Assembly: GCA_903908165.1 (NCBI GenBank) | Contig: CAIVQX010000078.1 | Location: forward strand, 1 to 64,000 | Length of the DNA: 64,000 bases | DNA from: an uncultured Methylococcaceae bacterium | GTDB lineage: Bacteria; Pseudomonadota; Gammaproteobacteria; Methylococcales; Methylomonadaceae | Direction of reading: 5' to 3' | In this document: piece after piece, positions 1-8,781 of the stretch | Layout of the letters: the number at the start of each line of letters is the position of its first letter | Position numbering within the stretch: position 1 is the first letter of the stretch | Notes under the pieces: generated by a model | The model's input: only the letters and a program-made list of their open reading frames with translations | Told to the model about the DNA's origin: nothing | The model's database searches: none | Translations under genes and position numbers: made by a program

Positions 1-34
1 AAGCCACAAAAAAACCAAGCAGTCCTAAAAAATA

Positions 35-208
35 ATGCAAAATCTCCTGCTTTGTCCTGTTTGCCGCTCCAGTCGAAACAAAGGCAATCATCAACACTGC
101 TCGAAAGTAACACATTTAAAATACCTTCAAAAAGCGGCAGTCCAAGAAGAAAGCAGCAAGACCAGCGACGACCCTAGTGTTCAAGCAACCCTCGAATTAA
201 AACGCTAG
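35..208 (+). CDS. Small Cys/His-rich hypothetical protein (57 aa; MQNLLLCPVCRSSRNKGNHQHCSK...)
   Basis: Manual translation: ATG at 35 to TAG at 206-208; CxxC followed by HxHC resembles a small zinc-ribbon; shorter than the supplied ORF track cutoff. Confidence 0.4.
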   Translation: MQNLLLCPVCRSSRNKGNHQHCSKVTHLKYLQKAAVQEESSKTSDDPSVQATLELKR

Positions 209-331
209 TCCCAGCAGCAAACTCCTCTTCCCACGTCATCACGCCTTAATCATGAACTCGTAATTGCTTGCCAAATTTACTCGCCAATGATAATAATAGG
301 GCTATCGATTTTACTGGGATTGATCTTAACA

Positions 332-353
332 TAATGATTGTTATCGATAATTT
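332..353. promoter_or_regulatory. Possible Fur-like box upstream of smbP copy 1
   Basis: cATAATGATtgTtATCGATAAT partially matches GATAATGATAATCATTATC (8 contiguous matches in the left half, weak right half). Confidence 0.3.
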
Positions 354-386
354 TGCTTTTTTACTATAAAACTTGAGGAGAGAATA

Positions 387-722
387 ATGAAAAAAATTTC
401 ATATTTATTAGCCGGATTATTATTGTGTTTAAGTACCAGTGTTTTTGCTGAAGATCATCTTGCTGAAGCCACCAAACATGCCAATGAAGCGGTTTCTGAA
501 GGACATGCAGGGTCAGCGCCTAAAATGATGCACCATGCAAAAGCTGCGCTTGATCACGCATTAGCGGCATCTATCGTTGCTAAAAGCATCCCCAAAAACC
601 ATATCAATGCCGCCTCTAAATCACTTCAAGAGTCCATAGATCAGAGCAGTCTAAATCAAGTGGCAGGGGCTACTAAATCTGCTGAAACCGCTGTCGAGCA
701 TCTTAACGCCGCTAAAAAATAG
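387..722 (+). CDS. smbP: Small metal-binding protein SmbP-like, periplasmic (copy 1)
   Basis: Signal peptide ending VFAEDH; regularly spaced His in helical repeats (KHANEAV..GHAGSAPKMMHHAKAALDHA); 111 aa; resembles Nitrosomonas SmbP. Confidence 0.8.
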   Translation: MKKISYLLAGLLLCLSTSVFAEDHLAEATKHANEAVSEGHAGSAPKMMHHAKAALDHALAASIVAKSIPKNHINAASKSLQESIDQSSLNQVAGATKSAETAVEHLNAAKK

Positions 723-744
723 TTAACCCGTTAGGTTTTAGAAA

Positions 745-773
745 AAAAACAGGTGGGTGATCCACCTGTTTTA
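745..773 (+). terminator. Intrinsic terminator after smbP copy 1
   Basis: AAACAGGTGGgtgatCCACCTGTTTTA. Confidence 0.7.
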
Positions 774-822
774 CCCATAGCGATTTATAAAAATTGCGTA
801 CTTGGGCTTATTGTTTTAAAAA

Positions 823-1009
823 TGCGAGTCGACCGATGTTTACGCCGAAAGAGTTAACCGAACAAGCCTTTAGGCTCTATCAAAAGATAACTGAGCTGTC
901 TAAGAAGAAAGGTATTCGTGCTAACCAAGAAAAATATTTCTTAGGATTGGCATCTAGAGCATTTAAACGTTACGAACGGCGCTTGATGAAGTGGTTGTCT
1001 AGTTTCTAG
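823..1009 (+). CDS. Small basic hypothetical protein
   Basis: ORF MFTPKELTEQAFRLYQKITELSKKKGIRANQEKYFLGLASRAFKRYERRLMKWLSSF; approximate start (ORF track start is 794; internal Met chosen). Confidence 0.45.
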
Positions 1010-1123
1010 ATGAAACAGTTAATGTCCCAATATATATGACCCTTTAGGGGACTCCTTGTTTTTAGACAGTCAATATAATCACGGATTAGTGTCTCAAGGT
1101 AAAGATAATGTCTTTAAAGAAAA

Positions 1124-1471
1124 ATGAACTTTATAGAAGTCTCTCTTGAATCGACTGTGGCAACAATGTGCCAAGCCTATCATGCCGGAATTAGAGAAGG
1201 TGATACGTTACAAGGGTGTTTATATCGACTGTATGTTTCAATAGCAGACAGAAGTTATTTTCTCTCTAATATGCAGGCTGACTATTACTATAACAGCCTC
1301 TATAAAAATGAATTTAACAAGCTGAACTTGGAAGACAAAAACGCACACGATTTTATAATACGCGTTATTGAATTCATAATTACTGAAAGATTAAATTTTG
1401 AATTAAATGAACCTGATGAGTTCAGGCAGTTAATTGAAAAACACCTAGCCAACTCTTCAATATGCTCTTAG
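1124..1471 (+). CDS. Hypothetical protein
   Basis: 115-aa ORF with protein-like composition; no family recognised. Confidence 0.5.
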   Translation: MNFIEVSLESTVATMCQAYHAGIREGDTLQGCLYRLYVSIADRSYFLSNMQADYYYNSLYKNEFNKLNLEDKNAHDFIIRVIEFIITERLNFELNEPDEFRQLIEKHLANSSICS

Positions 1472-1479
1472 TTTTCTAA

Positions 1480-1713
1480 GTGCATTTCAGCAAATCACAT
1501 AACCCTAATAAGACCGGTCAATTGAATATGAAAAAATCCGATAAAGATAGTTTAGAGGTAGTGGTCATAGAGGATGATTTTGGTAGTACGAATGATCTTC
1601 CCGATCGAGACGCCACCCTCGCTGAGCTTGCTTATTACAAAGCAGAAAATAGAGGCTTCCATCCAGGACATGACCTCGATGATTGGTTAGCGGCTGAACA
1701 AGAACTGGATTAG
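1480..1713 (+). CDS. DUF2934-like protein
   Basis: C-terminal IAELAYYKAE-RGFxPGHDLDDWLAAEQEL-type motif typical of DUF2934; start at 1480 (GTG) or 1528 (ATG). Confidence 0.65.
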   Translation: MHFSKSHNPNKTGQLNMKKSDKDSLEVVVIEDDFGSTNDLPDRDATLAELAYYKAENRGFHPGHDLDDWLAAEQELD

Positions 1714-1805
1714 TTCAACCAGCTTTGCTGTCTATTTGTCTAATTTATTTCAGTCAGTCAAAAAAAGTCCTTATGTTTATTTAATTCTTAATAGTGGGTG
1801 ATACG

Positions 1806-1940
1806 ATGCTGCGAATGGTGATGGAAGTCGTAATGGTGTTAGCTGTTGTAGGCATGATGTTATTTATTATGCGAGTCTCAAAAAAAGAAAATGATTCTGA
1901 GGTTAACTTGCAGGATCATGATAAAGAGAATGATCAATAA
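1806..1940 (+). CDS. Small single-pass membrane protein (44 aa)
   Basis: Manual translation MLRMVMEVVMVLAVVGMMLFIMRVSKKENDSEVNLQDHDKENDQ; one TM segment plus charged tail; not in ORF track. Confidence 0.45.
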   Translation: MLRMVMEVVMVLAVVGMMLFIMRVSKKENDSEVNLQDHDKENDQ

Positions 1941-2074
1941 GTTATATGAAGTGCATAACGGCTAATGGACAAGTTGTGCCTTCGATAGTTATCTATTTCT
2001 AAGCCTTATTAATGACGAAAGCACTGCGTATCTCTATCGACTTAGAAGGTGCGTCAAACTGTCGCAGGTTTTTA

Positions 2075-2102
2075 TAGACAGCTCAATTTTATTCTATATA
2101 AT
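2075..2102 (+). promoter_or_regulatory. Sigma70-like promoter for candidate small RNA
   Basis: TAGACA-N16-TATAAT (2075-2080, 2097-2102). Confidence 0.5.
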
Positions 2103-2108
2103 TTGTAA

Positions 2109-2302
2109 TCCTTACAAAGGGAACTCAAATTACAGAGTGTTTGATTTTCCTGTAAGTGTGACATGAGAAGGAATTGCGGTCAGTTTTTAACTGATACAAT
2201 AATAAAAATAACGCTACCAAATGAAGCTGTAAAATAAGCCCTACAGTCGTCCGCAAAATAAAAATATAACAGGACGAAGCCCTCTTTATGAGGGCTTTTT
2301 TA
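2109..2302 (+). ncRNA. Candidate structured small RNA, unknown family
   Basis: Predicted start just after the -10; 17-bp interrupted hairpin 2111-2156; TCAGTT/AACTGA 2180-2194; CTGTA/TACAG 2227-2246; TCGTCC/GGACGA 2247-2277; terminator 2278-2302; no plausible same-strand ORF. Confidence 0.5.
2278..2302 (+). terminator. Intrinsic terminator of candidate small RNA
   Basis: AGCCCTCtttatGAGGGCTTTTTT. Confidence 0.75.
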
Positions 2303-2439
2303 TACCTGTTAGAAAACAATGACAGTATCAGAATAGACTTGCATGGTAAGGTATAGTTTTTAGATAAACCTTCTCCTACCCACCGGGTTTATTATGTACC
2401 ACCAAAACTATAATTATAATAACCAGGGGAGTGGAGTCT

Positions 2440-4581
2440 ATGTTGCTATCAACATCAGCATCAATTGTAATTGCCTTATTAATGGGCATCGTTGGAGTGG
2501 GATTTGTACTTTGGCAATTAAGGCAAGTTCTTGCTTATGACCAGGGTAGTCAGCTCATGCGCGAAATTGGCGCAGCTATTCAAGAGGGAGCATCTGCTTT
2601 TATGGCGCGTGAATACCGTGTAATTGCGATATTTGTGGCGATTGTCGCGACTGTTATTGCCGCGTTTTTACAGTGGCAAACGGCATTTTGCTTTGTCTCT
2701 GGTGCAATTGCCTCAGCTGGTGCAGGTTATTTGGGTATGTACGTGGCAGTCCGTGCCAACACTCGAACCGCCTCTGCCGCAAGCCGCGGTTTACATGAAG
2801 GTTTACGTGTTGCCTTCGGTAGTGGTGCGATTATGGGTATGTCTGTAGTCAGCTTCAGTCTTATTGGTATGACCTTGCTATTCCTTGTGTTTAAAGGTGA
2901 TTCTAACCAATTAACTTATATTACTGGTTTCGGTTTTGGTGCCAGCAGTATTGCTCTATTTGCTCGAGTTGGCGGCGGTATCTTTACCAAAGCAGCCGAT
3001 GTCGGTGCTGATTTAGTCGGCAAGATTGAAAAAGGCATACCAGAAGACGATCCACGCAACCCTGCTGTCATCGCCGACAATGTGGGTGACAATGTTGGCG
3101 ATGTTGCAGGTATGGGTGCAGATTTATTTGAAAGCTACAGTGGCTCTATCATTGCTGCTGCTACATTAGGCGCAGCATTGGGCAATGGCTCAACGATTGC
3201 TTACATTGGCTTGCCATTTCTGGTTGCTGCTGTCGGTGTAATCTCCAGTCTATTTGGTATCTATATGGTGATCGGCAAGGAGCGCGATGATAGCGTGGAA
3301 GCTAGTAATATTGCTAATAGATCATATTGCTCTCAGTTCGTTCATTATCTAAGTCAATACGTAGCAAAAATTAACGAAAACGCAACACTGGAAGACTTGT
3401 TGACGGCACTACGTCGATCGGTTTGGGGCGCATCTGTCGTGGTTCTGGCGCTGACTTTACTGGCTGTTTTAATGTCGGGTCTCCATTTTAATTATTGGTT
3501 GGTTATTGTGACCGGCTTAATTGCTGGAAATGGCATCGCGTATGTAACCGAATATTTCACTGCTTATACTGAAAAACCAACCCTTGCGATTGCCAAAGCT
3601 ACACAAACTGGTGCGGCAACGACTATTATTCAAGGCTTAGCTGTTGGTATGATGAGTACGGCATTACCGGTACTTATTACAGCAATTGCTATCCTTATCA
3701 GTATCTGGCTGGGGCATAAAGCCGATGGCACACTTGCTGCCGGATTGTACGCAGTAGCATTGGCTGGCGTGGGTATGTTAAGCACATTGGGGGTCACGTT
3801 GGCGACGGATGCTTATGGGCCGGTCGCGGATAATGCCGGTGGAATTGCTGAAATGAGTCACCTTCCTCAAGAAGTCCGACACCGTACCGATGCGCTCGAT
3901 AGTTTAGGCAATACCACTGCGGCAACCGGAAAAGGCTTTGCTATCGGTTCCGCTGTTTTGACGGCCTTAGCATTGATTGCAGCTTATGTTACCGCAGCCA
4001 AAATAGAATCCTTGGACATACTAGGTCCTACTATGTTGCCAGGGTTGTTGATAGGCGCGATGATGCCATACCTGTTCTCAGCACTCACCATGATGGCAGT
4101 GGGCAAAGCAGCGCATGAAATCGTAATTGAAGTAAGGCGGCAATTTCATGAAATACCTGGCTTGATGGAAGGTACAGGCAAGCCCGATTACAAAACTTGT
4201 GTGGATATTAGCACAGAGAGTGCATTACGTGAAATGATTCTACCAGGTACTTTAGCGGTCCTTGTGCCAATTATTGTCGGTCATGTCCTAGGTAAAGAAG
4301 CGCTGGCAGGATTGTTGGTCGGCACATTGTTATCGGGCTTTCTACTGGCGGTGATGATGGCAAATGCAGGCGGCGCATGGGATAACGCGAAAAAATATAT
4401 CGAAACAGGGGAGTATGGCGGTAAAGGTTCAGATGCTCATAAAGCAGCTGTTGTTGGCGATACGGTGGGAGATCCTTTCAAAGACACTAGTGGTCCATCC
4501 TTGAATATACTAATCAAACTGATGACGATTGTAAGTCTTGTGTTTTCTGGTTCGTTTGGATCAGGATGGTTGAGTTTTTAA
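2440..4581 (+). CDS. hppA: V-type (membrane-bound) proton/sodium-translocating pyrophosphatase
   Basis: [47 protein letters not shown] and [21 protein letters not shown] signatures; ORF track start 2431 (GTG), ATG at 2440 preferred. Confidence 0.97.
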   Translation: MLLSTSASIVIALLMGIVGVGFVLWQLRQVLAYDQGSQLMREIGAAIQEGASAFMAREYRVIAIFVAIVATVIAAFLQWQTAFCFVSGAIASAGAGYLGMYVAVRANTRTASAASRGLHEGLRVAFGSGAIMGMSVVSFSLIGMTLLFLVFKGDSNQLTYITGFGFGASSIALFARVGGGIFTKAADVGADLVGKIEKGIPEDDPRNPAVIADNVGDNVGDVAGMGADLFESYSGSIIAAATLGAALGNGSTIAYIGLPFLVAAVGVISSLFGIYMVIGKERDDSVEASNIANRSYCSQFVHYLSQYVAKINENATLEDLLTALRRSVWGASVVVLALTLLAVLMSGLHFNYWLVIVTGLIAGNGIAYVTEYFTAYTEKPTLAIAKATQTGAATTIIQGLAVGMMSTALPVLITAIAILISIWLGHKADGTLAAGLYAVALAGVGMLSTLGVTLATDAYGPVADNAGGIAEMSHLPQEVRHRTDALDSLGNTTAATGKGFAIGSAVLTALALIAAYVTAAKIESLDILGPTMLPGLLIGAMMPYLFSALTMMAVGKAAHEIVIEVRRQFHEIPGLMEGTGKPDYKTCVDISTESALREMILPGTLAVLVPIIVGHVLGKEALAGLLVGTLLSGFLLAVMMANAGGAWDNAKKYIETGEYGGKGSDAHKAAVVGDTVGDPFKDTSGPSLNILIKLMTIVSLVFSGSFGSGWLSF

Positions 4582-4650
4582 TGCTAGGAGGGGTAAGTCA
4601 AGATTACACCTCAACTTCGCAGATTTGTCTTGGTATTAATTTATGACAAT

Positions 4651-4675
4651 GGGCTAGTTTGATACTGGCCTTTTT
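4651..4675 (+). terminator. Intrinsic terminator after hppA
   Basis: GGCTAGTttgatACTGGCC + TTTTT. Confidence 0.6.
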
Positions 4676-5242
4676 GTGCTTGGTAATGCCGGCATTAAGG
4701 TTTATTATTTAAATTAGCAGTTCCATTAAAAATCAGTTTTCTTTCGTCAACATACTAAATAAAGCGTCACTTTTTACCCCACATTTACACCTGAATCATT
4801 ATAAAATTTTGATTTAAAAAGATACTGCACCTTCTGTATTGGGGAAAAGTAAGTAAGTAAAACAACAACTAAAAAAATTCAATAATATAAGGGCTTGTAG
4901 CGATACACGCTACTTTGTTGTTGCTGGCTATGGTGTCAAACAGCGTGGAATAATGACCACTAACACCGTAAAAATAGCGTCAAATTTGATCATGTAAAAT
5001 CCCTTACATACTGTTCTAATATATATCGGCGATAAAAACCAATGCTGAAGATGGTTATTTGTAGGTGCTGCTTTACATTCTGGCAACGGTTGCCAAATTT
5101 TCTTACTAATTAGTCACTTTTTTTATGGTGTGTTTTCTCAAGCAAGCGCATGGTGTATTATGTAAACACATGAAAAGTGTTCACCAAGGCGTTCACCAAA
5201 ACCCTAAGTCTTATTAAGTAAATCCATATAAAACAATAATTT

Positions 5243-8200
5243 ATGCGCATACTCAATATTCGTTTTAAAAACATCAATTCCTTAGAGGGTGAGAGTGAGG
5301 TTAATTTCGAACAACCGCCTTTTATTGATACCGGTGTTTTTGCGATTACCGGACCTAATGGCTCGGGTAAATCAAGTATTTTAGACGTCATTACCCTTGG
5401 TTTATATGGTGAAACGTTTCGTTTTGATAGGCCAGCCGATTATGTAATGACCAAAAACACGGTTGAGTGTTTCTCAGTTGTTGAGTTTTCTTTGAGTGGA
5501 GAAAAGTATCAATCTAGTTGGTATGTTCAACGCTCAGAAGGTAATTCAATACAGGAATTAATGCTACCTGAGATGCAATTGGTTCGGTTGAATGATGGCG
5601 AGGTATTAGCTAACACTCCTTATGAAGTATGTGCAAGGATAACAGAAATTACAGGTATGAACTTTCGTAATTTCACTCGCTCAATTATGCTCGCGCAAGG
5701 CGATTTTTCTGCTTTTTTGAATGCCCGAGATAGTGAGCGCATGGACATTCTTGAAAAAATAATCAGTACGGATATTTATGCAGATTATAAAAAAGAAATT
5801 ATTGATAATGCTGAAAATGCCCAAATGGAGTTGGATCTTTTAAAAAATAATTTGGCGACTATTCAGTTAATGGAGCCTGAAAAACAAGAAGCTGCTGAAC
5901 ATGATTTAATCGATTTTAAAGACGATTTGTTGGTGTTGCAGCAGGAGCAAAGCAGATTAACAGAGCAAAAAGCATTGTTAATTAACAATGAAGTTATAAA
6001 AAAGCATATTTTTGAGCAAGAAAAAAACTTAGCAGATGTAAAGGAACAAGCTAAAGATACGCAAGCTATTTTGGATCAAATTATTAGAGGAAAAGATACA
6101 TTAATCTTCAAGGATGATATCAGGGCACTAAAAGATAAAAATCACGCTATTCATCAGGGTAAATTAGTACTGGATGATTTTCAAGATGAACTTAAGCAAA
6201 TAAAAAACAAATTAGGTACTGATGCTGCAGTGCCCGAGAGTTTGGAGCTATTTTCTTTTAATGAGCAGCAGAAAACATTAGAAAATATCAAGGCACAGCT
6301 TAGTCATTTCAGTTTGAATAGGCAGTCTGAGACGGAGCTTTGGCAATCCTTATCGATGCAACATGCTGAAAAAGAAGCGGTTCTTTCTAGCGTATCGGCT
6401 TGGCTTCAAGATCACGATGCAGACGCAAGATTATTAACGGATTTTCCCGAAATTGGTAAATTAAAAAAATTACGTGCTGATGTTACTGACTTAACAGCAA
6501 AACAAAAGTTATTTTCTAAGCAGTCTAAAAAAACCATAACATCTTTTAGAAAGAACGCTTCAGAACTTGATAAAGAAATTAAGAAACAAGCTGATCTTAC
6601 AAAGCAATTACAGGCTGACGAAAAAGAACTTGAGATAATGTCAAAGGCTAATACGGCAGGCGACATAGAGATTGTCAGGTTAGATCAACAAGAGCGTGTT
6701 ACAAATTTACAGTTACTTTATCAGTTAGCTCAAAAACATCAAAAATTGTCGAGTAGTTCTGGTTTTTTCTCCTTATTTAGACGTAAAGAGCAACCAGACC
6801 AAGACCTAGAGATTTTGAATCTTGATTTTGAAAAGCTCAAGCAGGAATTAAAACGGGAAGAAAATATTAAGCAGGTTCTCGAAGAGTCAATTGCTCGAGA
6901 AGTTTTATTAAAAAAAATGGCTCCCGATAGGCATAGCCTTGTTGATGGTAAACCTTGCCCGTTATGTGGGGCTTTGCAACATCCTTACGCTAAATATCCT
7001 CCGGCCTTAAGTAACTCAAAGCAGGCTCTGATTGATCAAAAGGCAAAATTAAGGATGATCAAGGAAAAATCACTTAATTTGGGGCTTAAAATAAGCGATT
7101 TAGAAAAGCTATCCACAAATACTAAAGATAAACAAACGCAATTACTCCAAACCAGATCGCAATGGTTAGGTTTGTGTAATCGCTTAAATATGGTTAGTTC
7201 TGAATTAGATATAAAAAATTTCGGTTTGATGAAGGAACTGATAAAGAAAGAGAGCGTTGAATTATCAGATATTGTCAGTTTCGCTCTTAAATTTAGAAAT
7301 AAGCAAGCTAGCGTTGAAAAAATAAAGACTTTAATAGCTAAGGGCGCAATTATTATTGAACAATTGCAGGCATTAACGCAGGAAATGGGCTTAGATAAGG
7401 AGGGCTTAACCCAAGAACAAATAGAGATTAATGCGGCTTTAGCCTTGGCTCAAACGCAAGAAAAAGAATTGGCAGAAAAAGTCCTGGAACAACTGGTTTT
7501 GCTGGGTGAAAAGCTCCCAGCTAAAGGGCAGGAAGATATATTGTTTGATCGACTGAATATTCGCAGGCAAGACCATCATGGATATGCATTTCGTCATAAA
7601 GCCTTGGCAGAAGAGTTGGTAGAGTTGCAAGCTAAGCAAATAGCTTGTCAAAATGAAATAACGTTTTGTAATGAACGATTGGAGTTTTTTAGTAATCAAT
7701 TACAAAATGAAGAATCCATAGGTCTGCATTTAGGTATTATCGAGAAACAGAAGTTAATTGCTGAAAAAGAACGCTTTTTAAGCCTGTTGGAAGCTGAAGT
7801 TTCAAACTTGCAGCAAATGATACAAAAGAAGATGGAGGGGACGCCTTATAGTAGTTTCCTGGAGGTTATTGAATTACTGGACTTAATTGAAAATCAACCA
7901 GAAATTGAGCGTAAAAAAGCTGAAATGGAGCAAACAATAGATGCTATGTCTATTGAATTGGACATAAGTCATGCACAACTACAAGGTGATTTTGTAATTG
8001 CAGAATTAGCAAATTTAGACGTAACAAAAATAGATGCACAAATAAAGGACATAGCTGGGAGGATAGAAAATACAAGCATGGAAGTTCAGCATCTAGAAAG
8101 ACTTTTTAGTGAACAAGCACAGTTACAGCAGACTTATGAAGAGATACGGTTGCGATTACAAGAACAAGAACTTATATTTCAGCCTTGCTTTACTGAAATG

Positions 8201-8686
8201 GAGTTCATTACAGTTGAAAGTGGAATGGCTTTTCGTCGTCGAGTGCAGCGACAGGTGGCCGATAAGTTATTGTCTCAAACCAATGGGATATTGGAAAAAA
8301 TTAGTGGTCGTTACTATTTGAGGCAAGGAGTGAGCGAGCAAGGATTGGCTTTAGAGATCGAAGATACTTATCAGGCAAATGTTCGTCGTTTGCCAAAGAC
8401 ATTATCGGGTGGAGAGAGTTTTGTTGTTAGTCTGGCTTTAGCGTTGGGGCTTTCTGAATTGGTAAGTAATGGTCGATCGGTGGATTCATTATTTCTTGAT
8501 GAGGGTTTTGGTAATCTGGATGCAGATTCACTTTATACGGTAATCAGTACCCTAGAGAATCTTAATACCCACGGAAAAACCGTAGGTGTTATTTCTCATG
8601 TTGAAGCTGTACAAAAACGCTTCAAAGCGCAATTGCAAGTGGTTAAAAAACCTAACGGCATGGGTGAGTTGAAGAAGGTGTCTTGA
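5243..8686 (+). CDS. sbcC: SbcC-like SMC-family exonuclease subunit
   Basis: Walker A GPNGSGKSSILD, zinc hook CPLCG, signature LSGGESFVVSLALALGLSEL, Walker B DSLFLDEGFGNLD, long coiled coils. Confidence 0.93.
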   Translation: MRILNIRFKNINSLEGESEVNFEQPPFIDTGVFAITGPNGSGKSSILDVITLGLYGETFRFDRPADYVMTKNTVECFSVVEFSLSGEKYQSSWYVQRSEGNSIQELMLPEMQLVRLNDGEVLANTPYEVCARITEITGMNFRNFTRSIMLAQGDFSAFLNARDSERMDILEKIISTDIYADYKKEIIDNAENAQMELDLLKNNLATIQLMEPEKQEAAEHDLIDFKDDLLVLQQEQSRLTEQKALLINNEVIKKHIFEQEKNLADVKEQAKDTQAILDQIIRGKDTLIFKDDIRALKDKNHAIHQGKLVLDDFQDELKQIKNKLGTDAAVPESLELFSFNEQQKTLENIKAQLSHFSLNRQSETELWQSLSMQHAEKEAVLSSVSAWLQDHDADARLLTDFPEIGKLKKLRADVTDLTAKQKLFSKQSKKTITSFRKNASELDKEIKKQADLTKQLQADEKELEIMSKANTAGDIEIVRLDQQERVTNLQLLYQLAQKHQKLSSSSGFFSLFRRKEQPDQDLEILNLDFEKLKQELKREENIKQVLEESIAREVLLKKMAPDRHSLVDGKPCPLCGALQHPYAKYPPALSNSKQALIDQKAKLRMIKEKSLNLGLKISDLEKLSTNTKDKQTQLLQTRSQWLGLCNRLNMVSSELDIKNFGLMKELIKKESVELSDIVSFALKFRNKQASVEKIKTLIAKGAIIIEQLQALTQEMGLDKEGLTQEQIEINAALALAQTQEKELAEKVLEQLVLLGEKLPAKGQEDILFDRLNIRRQDHHGYAFRHKALAEELVELQAKQIACQNEITFCNERLEFFSNQLQNEESIGLHLGIIEKQKLIAEKERFLSLLEAEVSNLQQMIQKKMEGTPYSSFLEVIELLDLIENQPEIERKKAEMEQTIDAMSIELDISHAQLQGDFVIAELANLDVTKIDAQIKDIAGRIENTSMEVQHLERLFSEQAQLQQTYEEIRLRLQEQELIFQPCFTEMEFITVESGMAFRRRVQRQVADKLLSQTNGILEKISGRYYLRQGVSEQGLALEIEDTYQANVRRLPKTLSGGESFVVSLALALGLSELVSNGRSVDSLFLDEGFGNLDADSLYTVISTLENLNTHGKTVGVISHVEAVQKRFKAQLQVVKKPNGMGELKKVS

Positions 8687-8781
8687 TACTCTCAGTTAAA
8701 AAGTTTAAGTTATAATTCCTTTGCTTAGCAATTTTGGAAATGCTGGTTTATATAGGGTAGTTCATAAAATTAAACAAATAC

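Noticed and set aside
2109-2302. 6S RNA as identity of the structured transcript
   Set aside because: Size is similar but I cannot see the single long interrupted stem with a central bubble; the helices are sequential instead
2125-2319. 64-aa minus-strand ORF over the candidate small RNA
   Set aside because: Overlaps terminator and hairpins, no family resemblance, low-complexity composition; likely spurious
4917-5010. IS relic in the hppA-sbcC gap
   Set aside because: The stretch around tggtgtcaaacagcgtggaataatgaccac felt transposon-like, but no ORF fragment or paired terminal repeats could be shown; needs an ISfinder search
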